Of a stretch of 64,000 nt of DNA, positions 33,136 through 42,013 are shown one piece after another; position 1 is the first letter of the stretch; each line of letters starts with the position of its first letter. Below the pieces are notes generated by a model. The model made no database searches. It was not told the DNA's origin and saw only the letters and a program-made list of their open reading frames with translations. Made by a program: the position numbers and the translations under genes. The stretch comes from Candidatus Latescibacterota bacterium (GTDB lineage: Bacteria; Latescibacterota; UBA2968; UBA8231): contig JAJEIO010000029.1 in assembly GCA_022827835.1 (NCBI GenBank), positions 1-64,000 of the forward strand. Direction: 5' to 3'.

Positions 33136-34953
33136 ATGTACGAGCAATTAGAAATACACTACGAGGGGCAGACGGAATTCGTCGCCACAGACCAGCAGGT
33201 CAAGCCTTTGCGGCTGTTCGTCGCTTGTCCGGCAGGCTTGGAAGCTGGTGCTGACGTGCGGGTTTCGATCAGCTCTTTCCATTCCTATTCCCGCAAGTGG
33301 ACGCTTGCAGATCCTTTTGTCGAAGGGGGGGAGGGCGTGGTGGTGTTGGGGCACGGGTTGGCGCGCGACTGGACCGATATGACGCGGGGTGGCGACGGGC
33401 CGGCTGGTGGTGGGTTGGTGGGACGGCCGCTCAACGAACTCTACCTGTGTACCATCCAGGTCACCAAGTCGCTGAGCGCGGGAGCGCGGCTGGTCTTTCC
33501 CTTGGGCGTGGTGCCATCGGCGCACGCGGATATAAGCGGTGCCTTGCAAGTGCGGGTGCGGCGGCCCGAAGCGGAAGTTTTCGAGAAGGTGGGAGACCCC
33601 ATTCCACTGAGCAATGCCCCAGGCCCCTTGACGCGGTTGGAAGGGCGAGTCTCTGCTACGGCGGATGCGGAGGGAAAGCGCAGGGTCGTAGTTTTCGCGA
33701 CGGACGATCATCTCAATCCAATACCTAGCTACCGGGGGACGGTGAATTTGCAGGCCGACGGCGCGGTCGCTGGGTTGCCCGATGAGGTAGAAATTGGTGC
33801 CGATGGAAGGGGCGTGGTTGAGGGTATTGCAGTGCAGGACGACGGTCCGGTCCGCATCACTGTGCGCGATGTCGAGTGTGGTTTAGAAGCTCAGAGCGGT
33901 CCGGCGCAAGCGGTCGGCGAGCGCGGCCACTACTTTGGCGGTATTCACTTTCACACGCGGCTTTCGGTAGATGGCGACCGGGAGCCGCGCGCGGCTTACG
34001 CCTATGCCCGCGACTTTCTCAACCTCGACGTGATCGCGATGACCGACCACGCGCCGATTGGCCCCGGATGGGCCGAATGCTTGGCGGTCAATGAGGAGTT
34101 TTACGAGCCAGGCCGCTTTGTGACGATCCCCGCGTGGGAAAGCTCCAATGCGTACGGGCACGCCAACCTCTATCTGCGCACGCCAGAAGTCGATGGCGGC
34201 ACTTGGCACTGGAAACCGGATCTTTGTCCCTCGGAAGTGACTTGGGACGAGGACGTGGTTATGGTGCCGCACCATCCCAACTGTGGACAGCCCATAGAGT
34301 ACGGCAAGCACCGCGAGGTCATGGGCAAGACGTTCTACTGGTCGCAATACCACTGGGAGTTCCCCAACAAGCGGGCTAGGTTGGTGGAAATCGTCCAGGG
34401 GCGGGGCAATTTTGAAGCCGACGCGCTCGATGAGTACTGGGGTATTCGTCTAGGAGAATTGGGTGCCTCGGTGCAGGATGCTTTCGCCCAAGGCTGGCGC
34501 TTGGGTTTTGTCGCCGGGACCGACAACCATCAAGGACATCCGACGCAAAATCCGGGCGGCTACGTGGGCATGACCTGTTTCCGGGCGACGGAGTTGACCC
34601 GCGAGGCCGTGTGGCAGGCGATGGACGAGCGCTGGACCTACGCGACTTCGGGCGTGCCGATTGTCTGCGACTATGCGGTCAACGGCATACGCTCGGGTGC
34701 GGAAGGAGCGTTGGCGGAAGGCGAGCAGGTGCATTTTTCCGCCAGCCTGCACGGGACTGCGCCGATTGAGCGGGTGGAGATCATTGCCAACGGGAAATGC
34801 GTCTGGCAGGACTCGCCTGACTCTTGGGACGTGGAAATCGACGGGGCCGAATTGCCAGTGCCAGAGGGCGCGTGGGCCTATTACTATCTGCGGCTGCGGC
34901 AACAGGATGGGCACCGAGCGTGGCTGAGTCCAGTGTGGTTGGATCGAGGATGA
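33136..34953 (+). CDS. PHP-type metallohydrolase (CehA/McbA- or DUF3604-like)
   Basis: 605 residues from the ATG at 33136 (GAGGAG five bases upstream; a start 33 bases earlier lacks one). N-terminal ~250 residues form beta-sandwich modules (VRVSISSFHSYSRKWTLADP). The C-terminal PHP domain shows the metal ligands: IHFHTRLSVDG (near residue 272), AMTDHAP (near 302), VPHHPNCG (near 379) and GTDNHQGHP (near 461). The closing ~70 residues are an Ig-like domain (VHFSASLHGTAPIERVEII). PHP enzymes hydrolyse phosphate or other esters with two or three metals; the substrate here is unknown. Downstream of three sulfatase genes, it may act on desulfated products. Its stop overlaps the next start (ATGA). 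Confidence 0.75.
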   Translation: MYEQLEIHYEGQTEFVATDQQVKPLRLFVACPAGLEAGADVRVSISSFHSYSRKWTLADPFVEGGEGVVVLGHGLARDWTDMTRGGDGPAGGGLVGRPLNELYLCTIQVTKSLSAGARLVFPLGVVPSAHADISGALQVRVRRPEAEVFEKVGDPIPLSNAPGPLTRLEGRVSATADAEGKRRVVVFATDDHLNPIPSYRGTVNLQADGAVAGLPDEVEIGADGRGVVEGIAVQDDGPVRITVRDVECGLEAQSGPAQAVGERGHYFGGIHFHTRLSVDGDREPRAAYAYARDFLNLDVIAMTDHAPIGPGWAECLAVNEEFYEPGRFVTIPAWESSNAYGHANLYLRTPEVDGGTWHWKPDLCPSEVTWDEDVVMVPHHPNCGQPIEYGKHREVMGKTFYWSQYHWEFPNKRARLVEIVQGRGNFEADALDEYWGIRLGELGASVQDAFAQGWRLGFVAGTDNHQGHPTQNPGGYVGMTCFRATELTREAVWQAMDERWTYATSGVPIVCDYAVNGIRSGAEGALAEGEQVHFSASLHGTAPIERVEIIANGKCVWQDSPDSWDVEIDGAELPVPEGAWAYYYLRLRQQDGHRAWLSPVWLDRG

Positions 34954-35150
34954 ACGGAACGAGACGGGCCGATATAGGGCGTGGGATGCGAGTTGTCATT
35001 GTGCAGAAGCAGGATCAACGCACAGGTCGGCTAACCGAGGGCGTGGTGCGGGATATTCTGACCAAATCGGCGACGCATCCGCACGGGATTAAGGTGCGCT
35101 TGGAGACTGGAGAAATCGGCAGAGTCAAGCAGGTGTGTGATCAGAAGTAG
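34950..35150 (+). CDS. ywbE: YwbE family small protein
   Basis: 66 residues: NGTRRADIGRGMRVVIVQK..., with the very conserved core LTKSATHPHGIKVRLETG. This is the YwbE (DUF2196) family, a small basic protein of unknown function with a single KOW-like beta barrel pattern. The ATG overlaps the stop of the PHP gene by 4 bases, which is why I choose this short start over a longer frame. The end overlaps the convergent DUF6785 gene by 10 bases. Confidence 0.85.
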   Translation: MNGTRRADIGRGMRVVIVQKQDQRTGRLTEGVVRDILTKSATHPHGIKVRLETGEIGRVKQVCDQK

Positions 35151-37039
35151 TAGAAAGAATAGACCAAAGACGACCCGCCCACGCCGACGCAGGCTCCCAT
35201 GATAAATCCCAGAAAGAGTGGCCGTACTTTCCTATAGAGAATGACCCCTCCGTAGCTAATCAGAATCGACTTAACGAGCCAGGCGAGGAATATCCCAAAC
35301 CAGTCGCCGCGCACGGTATTGGTCAGGGCCACAGCTAACCCCACCGGGTGCAGCGGCCAGCCGGCGAGGCGGTGTTGGGCGAAGGATAGCAGTCCGGCGA
35401 GTCCTGCGCCGATGCCGGTGAACAGGGTGGTCAGGTGTTGGGGCGGATGCGGGTTGTTGACCGTTTTGGCGACCCAGCCCCACTTGCTCAGCGGCGAGTT
35501 GATGTAGTACCAGCGGAAGCCGTGCATCATGCCGTGCTGATAGCCCAGCCAGATATAGACCACGATGGTGGTGATTGCGCTGACGACGAGGGCGGAGGCG
35601 AGGAAGAACAGCAGCTTGCGAGCGCTGATCTTTTCCTTGACTTCCTCGCAGACCTTGAAGGCGTGGGCCATAGTGCCCATGAAGAACAGTTGCACGTCCG
35701 CGGCCCAGACCATGTTGAGCCCCATAGCGGTGAGGCCCTTATCGCCGAAATAGGCCGTGCCGAAGATGTTGGTAAAAAGCGGCGGGATGGAATGGGGTGC
35801 GCGCAGCCGTCCCAAGCCGGTCTGTACCAGCAAGCGCGCCGTGCCCAAGAAGACCAACAGCGCGACCAACAGAAAGGCCAAGCTCCAGCCGAGGGAAAGG
35901 CCGGTGGCGTGGAGGAAGTACGCCATATAGACCAAGCCGACGGCTCCCATCAGCGCCGAGATGCGCGGCGAGGGCAGGTGTGTGTTCGGACCTCTGGTGC
36001 CGCTGACGATAGCGCGCCACTGATCTTTGAGGAAGTCGCGCGACATCCACAGCGACGAGAGGATCAGGAAGATGAGCGCCCCCATCTGCTGATGCGACAT
36101 GAGCACTGAGACCTGCTGGTGAGGCTGGGCAGGGAGGTTGACGACAACGCCTAAAAAGCCCAGCAGGCCGTGTTCGAGATAGATGAGGATGTGAAAGAGC
36201 CAGACGCTCAAGAGCACATTGAGGTTGAGCAGGTAGCTCAAGCCGATGACGAGGAAATTGACGTTGATTCCATAGGAGATGCCGATGCGGCGCAAAAATA
36301 TGCGCGTGGAGGGAATGCCGAAGTTGTTGATGGTCTCAAAGTCGAACACTTGGTCGAGCATGTTGACGGTCGGGATGATCCAGGCGATGAAAAAACCGAC
36401 CCAGAACAGCGGATTCTTGAAGAGACTTTTGGCCGGGTTTTCCACGCTCTCGACCATCGCCGTTGGCACTACTGCTAGGGGATAGACCAAGCGCTCGCCG
36501 CTGGCCCATTGGTGGTGAAGCAGGGCGATGAGCGCGAAGCTGACCAAGAAGAAGGCGACCATGAACAGGCCCCAGAAGATGGAAGGGCCGAGCCAGGCAT
36601 CCCACGGCAACGGCGCACCTGCTGGAGCACCCTCGAAGAGGTTGCGGATCATCTCGAGGTCGCGCGGAGCGGCCCAGTCGGGGATGTGATCCCAGAGCAG
36701 TTCGCGCCAGTTGTTTTCTGGGGTGGCGTAGTAGAAGACGCCGGCGAGCAGGGGGATAAAATAGCCGCCAAAGCCCATGGTCGGCATGACTGTGGCCACC
36801 ATCAGTGCGGCGTAGATGAGGGCAAAAGTCGAAGTCGGCAGCCGCAGAAAGGGCCGAATCAGCGCGAGCAGGAGAGCGGTAAGCGCGACCCAAAATAGGG
36901 CGAAGATGACGCCAACGGTGTTGAAGTGATCGGCGTAGCCCGAGTAGCGGTCGAGCAGGATGTAGCTGCGCACCCCGATGAAGTTGTGGCCGACGCACAG
37001 CGCCATGGCCAGCGTCCATTCGAGGGCAGAGCGCATCAC
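35141..37039 (-). CDS. Polytopic membrane protein, DUF6785/DUF6784 (OPT-like) family
   Basis: 632 residues with about a dozen or more TM helices (e.g. FALFWVALTALLLALI, IFWGLFMVAFFLVSFALIAL, VVSAITTIVVYIWLGY). Signature-like stretches: GVRSYILLDRYSGY, LATVMPTMGFGGYFIPLLAGVFYY-type segment, and the C-terminal GIFLAWLVKSILISYGG. I assign it to the DUF6785 membrane proteins, distantly related to oligopeptide (OPT) transporters, from memory of the pattern. The start overlaps the stop of the solute-binding lipoprotein by 4 bases, so it is the last gene of the leftward MalFG-type operon and is likely to be a transporter or accessory for the same nutrient. Confidence 0.7.
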   Translation of the reverse strand: MMRSALEWTLAMALCVGHNFIGVRSYILLDRYSGYADHFNTVGVIFALFWVALTALLLALIRPFLRLPTSTFALIYAALMVATVMPTMGFGGYFIPLLAGVFYYATPENNWRELLWDHIPDWAAPRDLEMIRNLFEGAPAGAPLPWDAWLGPSIFWGLFMVAFFLVSFALIALLHHQWASGERLVYPLAVVPTAMVESVENPAKSLFKNPLFWVGFFIAWIIPTVNMLDQVFDFETINNFGIPSTRIFLRRIGISYGINVNFLVIGLSYLLNLNVLLSVWLFHILIYLEHGLLGFLGVVVNLPAQPHQQVSVLMSHQQMGALIFLILSSLWMSRDFLKDQWRAIVSGTRGPNTHLPSPRISALMGAVGLVYMAYFLHATGLSLGWSLAFLLVALLVFLGTARLLVQTGLGRLRAPHSIPPLFTNIFGTAYFGDKGLTAMGLNMVWAADVQLFFMGTMAHAFKVCEEVKEKISARKLLFFLASALVVSAITTIVVYIWLGYQHGMMHGFRWYYINSPLSKWGWVAKTVNNPHPPQHLTTLFTGIGAGLAGLLSFAQHRLAGWPLHPVGLAVALTNTVRGDWFGIFLAWLVKSILISYGGVILYRKVRPLFLGFIMGACVGVGGSSLVYSFYYF

Positions 37040-38337
37040 TTGCTTCCCTTGCGCCCGGCCTCCCAGTCGTCGTCGAGCATTTTGAGCAGCGCATCCACGT
37101 CGCGGTTGCCGGCTTGGATCTCCTGCATGATGCGGGCCAAGGTGAGGACGAAGCCGGTGGGGGGGTAGTCCTCAATCGAGATGAAGTAGCCGGGTGTCCA
37201 GCCCCAGTGGTCGAGGTTGGTGCTCATGCGCTCGAAGAGGCGCTGGGTTGGTCCCCAAGTGCTTTTGGGGCCATCGATGCCTTCGATTTGGGTGGCGTTG
37301 AGTAGCATGCCCTCGGCGTTGAGATACGCTTGATAGACTTCTGGGTGGTAGTAGGCTTCGAGCACGGCGAGGGCTTTGTCGTAGTACATGCCTTGGGCGC
37401 TGGAGGTCATGGACCAGCCGCGCTGCTGGTTGGAGGTGTTGATGAAGAGGGGCTGGTGGCCGGTCATGGAGGGAATGGGCCAGTACTCGATTTCAAAGGC
37501 GACTTGTAGCGGCTCGACGTCACCGCTCATCCAGCAGCCCATCATCCAAGTGGCGGCGTGCTCGTTGAAGAAGTCGCGCTGCTCTTCGTTGTACCCGTCG
37601 CTCAGCGAGCCTTTTTCGACGAAGTTGTCGATAAGCGCGATCATGTTTGCCATGATGGGGCGCATCAGGGGGTCGGTGGCAAAGGTGATTTCGCCGCGGT
37701 CGCGGCGCACCGTCCAAGAAGGTTCGTCGGCTGGGCGGGTTGGGTCGTAGAGGTTGGTTTGGATCGCGTAGGAGAGAGGCACTCCAGCCGACCACTCGCG
37801 GCCTCCATAGACGAGCGGTTTGTACCCAGCGGCTTTTATCTTGTGCAAGGCAGCGATAAAGGCGTCCCAAGTTTGCGGAGGCTCGGTGATGCCGGCCTCG
37901 GCCCAGATGCGCTTGTTGACGGCGATGCCAGTGATCTGGCGGCCGACTTGGGCTGTGTAGTATTGGCCATTGTGCAACGGCGGCAAGTTTTGGCCCACCC
38001 GATCGTATATCGCGCGGGGAATGGGGAGCAAGTGGTCGCCATTAGCTAGGAATTTGGTGTAATCGAGGGTCATTACCACGTGGGGCAGGTCGCCGGTGGC
38101 GATGGCGCGGCGGTAGTACGCGCCGGCGTCTTCGTTACCCAAGTCGATCAGCTCCAGCGTCCAGCCGGGGTTTTGGCGCTCGAAGGTGGCCTTCCAGATG
38201 TCCCAGTGGACCTGGAAGCCGGGTCGGCCGCCGATATTGCGGGTGACGCGCACGACGCTGGCGTCTTCCTCGCTGGCGCATGCTCCGAAGGCGAGGAGGG
38301 CGGCGAGGGCAAAGGTTGTGAATTTGGCAAGGGGCAT
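37036..38337 (-). CDS. Solute-binding lipoprotein of a CUT1-type sugar ABC transporter
   Basis: 433 residues. Lipoprotein signal MPLAKFTTFALAALLAFGAC with lipobox FGAC. Family 1 binding-protein features include DLPHVVMTLDYTKFL, YYTAQVGRQITGIAVNKRIW, PPQTWDAFIAALHKIKAAGYKP and AATWMMGCWMSG. It follows the two permease genes (68-base gap) and precedes the DUF6785 gene, so it serves the permeases at 38406-40108. No ATPase gene is linked; CUT1 systems often share one MsmK/UgpC-type ATPase. Likely ligand: an oligosaccharide or glycoside, not specified by sequence. Confidence 0.86.
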   Translation of the reverse strand: MPLAKFTTFALAALLAFGACASEEDASVVRVTRNIGGRPGFQVHWDIWKATFERQNPGWTLELIDLGNEDAGAYYRRAIATGDLPHVVMTLDYTKFLANGDHLLPIPRAIYDRVGQNLPPLHNGQYYTAQVGRQITGIAVNKRIWAEAGITEPPQTWDAFIAALHKIKAAGYKPLVYGGREWSAGVPLSYAIQTNLYDPTRPADEPSWTVRRDRGEITFATDPLMRPIMANMIALIDNFVEKGSLSDGYNEEQRDFFNEHAATWMMGCWMSGDVEPLQVAFEIEYWPIPSMTGHQPLFINTSNQQRGWSMTSSAQGMYYDKALAVLEAYYHPEVYQAYLNAEGMLLNATQIEGIDGPKSTWGPTQRLFERMSTNLDHWGWTPGYFISIEDYPPTGFVLTLARIMQEIQAGNRDVDALLKMLDDDWEAGRKGSK

Positions 38338-38405
38338 GGGTAGAGCTCCTCAGAGGCGTATCCGCAGATGGGCGCAGATGAGCGCCGATATGGGACGATG
38401 GCCTT

Positions 38406-39224
38406 TCAACGGATGGAGCCAGCAGTCAGGCCCTTGACGAAGCGGCGCTGCATGGCAAGATAGAGCATAGTGACGGGCAGCGACAAGACCACGACGCCGG
38501 CGAAGATGTAGTTCCAGTTCTTGACGTACCTGTCCGAGAGAAAGCGCCAGAGTTGCACGAAGGCCAGTTCGCCCTTGTTGGTGCCCATGAGGATGAAGGC
38601 GTGCGGGAAGTCATTCCAGGTAAAGAGGCCCCAAAAGATGATGATCGTCACCGTGCAGGGCGTCAGCAGCGGGAAGATCACGCGCCAGAAGGTACCAAAG
38701 GGCGTGCAGCCGTCGATCAGCGCTGCTTCTTCAAGGTCGCGGGGGATGGAGCGCATGAAGCCGCTGTAGATGAACAAGCACAGGGGCAGGCCGTAGGATA
38801 CGTAGTGCAGCCAGAGGGCAAAGTACGTGTAGCCGATGCCGAGGTAGTTGAATTGGCGCAAGAGCGGCAACATGAGGATTTGGAATGGCACGGTGATCCC
38901 GGCGAGGAAGAAGATGCGCCATAAATTGCCGGTGCGCATACGGCGGCGCGTAAGGGAGTACGCGGCCATGGAGGCGACGACGATGAGGGTGGTGATGACG
39001 GCAACGCACATCAGCAGGCTGTTGAACATCGGCGCGGCTAGCTTGATGCCGGTGAAGATGTAGTGGTAGTTTTCGAGGGTAGGTGCCTCGGGGGGTGCCA
39101 CGGGAGAGCGGATGATTTCCGGCAGGGTCTTGAACGAGTTGAGCAGCGCTAGAGCACAGGGCGATACGTAGAGCAGCCCTAAGAGCAGCATTCCGATCTC
39201 GAAGAGGGGCAGGCGGCGCTTCAT
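38406..39224 (-). CDS. CUT1-type sugar ABC transporter permease (MalG-like)
   Basis: 272 residues, six TM helices. EAA loop motif: LEEAALIDGCTPFGTFWRVI followed by PLLTPC, which contacts the shared ATPase. GLFTWNDFPHAFILM and the C-terminal FVKGLTAGSIR are typical of MalG/UgpE-type permeases. The start overlaps the MalF-like gene by 4 bases. Works with 39221-40108 and the lipoprotein 37036-38337. Confidence 0.88.
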   Translation of the reverse strand: MKRRLPLFEIGMLLLGLLYVSPCALALLNSFKTLPEIIRSPVAPPEAPTLENYHYIFTGIKLAAPMFNSLLMCVAVITTLIVVASMAAYSLTRRRMRTGNLWRIFFLAGITVPFQILMLPLLRQFNYLGIGYTYFALWLHYVSYGLPLCLFIYSGFMRSIPRDLEEAALIDGCTPFGTFWRVIFPLLTPCTVTIIIFWGLFTWNDFPHAFILMGTNKGELAFVQLWRFLSDRYVKNWNYIFAGVVVLSLPVTMLYLAMQRRFVKGLTAGSIR

Positions 39225-40108
39225 AGGTCGGTCTCGCGGCGCTGGAAAAAGGCGACTTGCAGGGCGGCGACCAAGACTAGGAAGGCGAAGACGACAAAGG
39301 CGATGGCCGAAGCATAGCCTTGGCGGTCGTTTTCCGTGCCGAGCCAGTAGATGTAGTAACCGGCGGTAAAGGTGCGGTAGCCGGGGCCGCCTTGGGTGGT
39401 GACCAATATCTGCGGGAAGAGGTTGATGCCGGTGATCAGGGCGATGACCGAGTTGGTCTTAATCATCGGCATGAGTACCGGAACTTGGACGCGGTAGAAG
39501 GTCGCCAAAGGACCGGCTCCGTCGATCTGCGCGGCCTCGTAGAGTTCGTTGGGAATGGTTTGTAGCCCGGCGAGGAAGATGGTGGTGTAGAAGCCGAGGC
39601 CGTGCCAGAGGACCAAGGCGAGGATGAAGTAGGGCACCAGCGCCGGATCGCCCATCCAGTCTTGGGCCAGTACGTCGAAACCAAAGGCGCGCAGCAGGGT
39701 GTTTATGGCGCCAGTGCGGTAGTTGGCTAGATATTGGAAGAGTAGGGCGCTGACGAGAATGCTGAGGATGAATGGGTAGAAAAACAGGCCGCGCACTAGG
39801 CCGCGCATGACCTTCATGCGGTCTAGGAGCACGGCTAAAACTAGCGACAGCGAGGTGTAGCCAACGACGATCATGGCCGTCTCAAAGAGGGTGAAGCGCA
39901 AAGCGGCGAAGAAGCGATCGTCGTCGAGCAACTCGCGGAAGTTGTCCAAGCCGATAAAGCGGGGGTCTTTGGTCCAGCCAGACCAGTCGGTCAGGCCGTA
40001 GGCAAACCCGAGCAGAGTCGGCAGGGCGAAAAAGGCTAGGTAGAGGAGTACGGCGGGGCCGCAGAGTAGGACTGAGGCAGTGGATTTTTCGATGGAAGCG
40101 CGCTGCAT
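39221..40108 (-). CDS. CUT1-type sugar ABC transporter permease (MalF-like)
   Basis: 295 residues from the ATG at 40108; a TTG 21 bases upstream is the alternative, and neither has a strong ribosome site. Six TM helices, EAA loop LYEAAQIDGAGPLATFYRVQ, and NLFPQILVTTQGGPGYRTF typical of MalF/UgpA permeases. First gene of the leftward operon, divergent from the LplB-like gene across only 64 bases, so both operons may be controlled from the same region. Confidence 0.87.
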   Translation of the reverse strand: MQRASIEKSTASVLLCGPAVLLYLAFFALPTLLGFAYGLTDWSGWTKDPRFIGLDNFRELLDDDRFFAALRFTLFETAMIVVGYTSLSLVLAVLLDRMKVMRGLVRGLFFYPFILSILVSALLFQYLANYRTGAINTLLRAFGFDVLAQDWMGDPALVPYFILALVLWHGLGFYTTIFLAGLQTIPNELYEAAQIDGAGPLATFYRVQVPVLMPMIKTNSVIALITGINLFPQILVTTQGGPGYRTFTAGYYIYWLGTENDRQGYASAIAFVVFAFLVLVAALQVAFFQRRETDL

Positions 40109-40172
40109 GGCGCAAGTGGAACTAAACAAAGGGGCCTAAGATGTCAAGCGCTGCTTGGTCAATGAGGATACT

Positions 40173-41078
40173 ATGAGCGAAGTACTGACGCAGTACCGCA
40201 GGCACAAGGGACTGTTGCTGCTGGTGGCACCGGGGCTGGCCTTTTTCCTCGTCTTCAATTACCTGCCTATGTTTGGGCTGGTGCTCGCTTTTAAGGAGTT
40301 TCGCCTGAGCGCCGGGATCTTGGGCAGCGAGTGGAGCGGGTTGGAGAATTTCTCCCGGCTCTTCGGCGGGGCGGACTTTCCCAATGCCCTGCGCAACACG
40401 GTCACTATCAGCTTGTTGCGCTTGCTCTTTGGCTTTTTTGCGCCGATCGCGCTGGCGCTGATGCTCAATGAGATCCGCGTTTCCTGGTATAAGCGCACCG
40501 TGCAGACGGTGACTTATATCCCCTACTTTCTCTCGTGGGTCATCTTGGGCGGCATCTTCCTGATGATTTTCTCGCAGAGCGGACCGGCCAACCAGATTTC
40601 CCAGCTTTTCGGCGTCTCCCCGATAGAGTTCCTCACCAACGACTTCTGGTTTATCGTCGTGGTCATTGTCACAGGGATCTGGCAGGCGGCTGGCTATGGG
40701 GCGGTGATATACTTGGCAGCACTGGCTGGAATTTCTCCCGATCTGTACGAGGCGGCCGTCGTTGATGGGGCCGGGCGCTGGAAGCAGACTTTGCACATCA
40801 CCATCCCGGGGCTGGTGCCGACGATTATTACGCTTTTCATCCTCAACTTAGGCCACGTGCTCAACGCTGGCTTCGACCAGATTTACAACATGTACAATCC
40901 CATGGTGTACGACGCGGCCGACATTATCGACACTTACGTCCTGCGGCGGATCGTGCTGATGGACTTTGGGCTGGCTACGGGTGCCGGGCTTTTCAAATCC
41001 GTAGTCGGCTTGTTGATGGTGGTGCTGGCTAACTCGCTGGCCCGGCGGCTCAGCGGAGGGGAGCAGGGAATATGGTAA
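40173..41078 (+). CDS. lplB: LplB-type ABC transporter permease
   Basis: 301 residues from the ATG at 40173, with TGAGGAT before it. The N-terminus HKGLLLLVAPGLAFFLVFNYLPMFG is diagnostic of the LplB (polysaccharide/alpha-glucuronide-type) permease group, as are IPYFLSWVILGGIFL and EAA loop LYEAAVVDGAGRWKQTLHIT; NPMVYDAADIIDTYVLRR is also typical. Pairs with the YtcP-like permease that overlaps it by 7 bases. The matching binding protein is not adjacent; the best candidate in the window is 25687-27357. ATPase absent. Confidence 0.88.
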   Translation: MSEVLTQYRRHKGLLLLVAPGLAFFLVFNYLPMFGLVLAFKEFRLSAGILGSEWSGLENFSRLFGGADFPNALRNTVTISLLRLLFGFFAPIALALMLNEIRVSWYKRTVQTVTYIPYFLSWVILGGIFLMIFSQSGPANQISQLFGVSPIEFLTNDFWFIVVVIVTGIWQAAGYGAVIYLAALAGISPDLYEAAVVDGAGRWKQTLHITIPGLVPTIITLFILNLGHVLNAGFDQIYNMYNPMVYDAADIIDTYVLRRIVLMDFGLATGAGLFKSVVGLLMVVLANSLARRLSGGEQGIW

Positions 41079-41950
41079 GCCGCACGCGAGGCGAGAAGAT
41101 CTTTAACGTCTTTAACCTGACGGTGTTGGGATTGGTCGGGTTGATGGCGCTCTATCCGTTCGTGTACACTATTTCGATGTCGTTGAGCAGTGCCGCTGAG
41201 GCCATGCGGGCGAGCCTGCACCTCTACCCGAGTGACATTTCGCTGACCTCGTACCGCATGGTGCTGTCCAACCCCGAGATTGTTACGGGGTTCACCAATT
41301 CGGTCCTGCGCACGGTCTTGGGCACGGCGCTGACGCTCTTTTTTACTTGTCTGACGGCCTACCCGCTGGCGCGGCGCGAAATGCCCCACCGCAGTCCGCT
41401 GCTATTCTTGGTGCTTTTTACCATGCTCTTTAGCGGCGGCATTGTGCCCAACTATCTGTTGGTCAAAAATCTGGGGCTGATTGACTCAATATGGGCGCTG
41501 GTGCTGCCGCAGATGTTGACGGCCTTCAACATCATCGTGGTCAAGAATTTCTTTCAGGCCATTCCCGAAAGCCTAGCCGAGTCGGCCAAGATCGACGGAG
41601 CCAGCGAGTTCAATATTCTCTTTAGGATATACGTGCCTCTCTCCAAGCCAGTGCTGGCGACGATTGGGCTGTGGACGGCCGTGGCGCACTGGAACCACTG
41701 GTTCGACGCCATGCTCTACATCGCGTCGGACGAGAATCAGGTCTTGCAGACCTTCTTACAGCGGATCGTCATTGAGAACAGCATCGAACTGATCGAGCAG
41801 GGATTGGTCGATCCGAACATCACCGAGTTCACGCCCGAGACGATTAAGGCGGCGACCGTGGTCGTTACCATCCTGCCGATGCTGTTGGTCTATCCGTTCG
41901 TGCAGAAGTACTTCGTGCGCGGGATCATGCTGGGGAGCGTCAAGGAATAG
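41072..41950 (+). CDS. ytcP: YtcP-type ABC transporter permease
   Basis: 292 residues, ATG at 41072 within the end of lplB. Six TM helices; ALYPFVYTISMSLSSAAEA, LFSGGIVPNYLLVKNLGLI, EAA loop LAESAKIDGASEFNILFRIY, WTAVAHWNHWFDAMLYI and the end KYFVRGIMLGSVKE are characteristic of YtcP partners of LplB. The stop codon is part of a 26-base perfect palindrome that may act in 3' processing or termination. Confidence 0.88.
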   Translation: MVSRTRGEKIFNVFNLTVLGLVGLMALYPFVYTISMSLSSAAEAMRASLHLYPSDISLTSYRMVLSNPEIVTGFTNSVLRTVLGTALTLFFTCLTAYPLARREMPHRSPLLFLVLFTMLFSGGIVPNYLLVKNLGLIDSIWALVLPQMLTAFNIIVVKNFFQAIPESLAESAKIDGASEFNILFRIYVPLSKPVLATIGLWTAVAHWNHWFDAMLYIASDENQVLQTFLQRIVIENSIELIEQGLVDPNITEFTPETIKAATVVVTILPMLLVYPFVQKYFVRGIMLGSVKE

Positions 41951-41973
41951 GGGCGACCGGCCGGTCGCCCCTA
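41948..41973. repeat. 26-bp perfect palindrome at the end of ytcP
   Basis: Perfect inverted repeat with 13-base arms (TAGGGGCGACCGG and its complement), starting at the ytcP stop codon. No T-run follows. Palindromes of this GGGGCGACCGGCCGG type recur as dispersed elements in several bacterial genomes, as I remember; here there is a single copy. Confidence 0.8.
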
Positions 41974-42013
41974 CGTGGGTGTACAGGATGCCATCAGACC
42001 TTAACCACTATCC

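Noticed and set aside
38355-38400. Short repeats of GCAGATG in the gap before the MalG-like gene
   Set aside because: Only a few imperfect copies in 40 bases; no structure or periodicity strong enough to call a repeat element.
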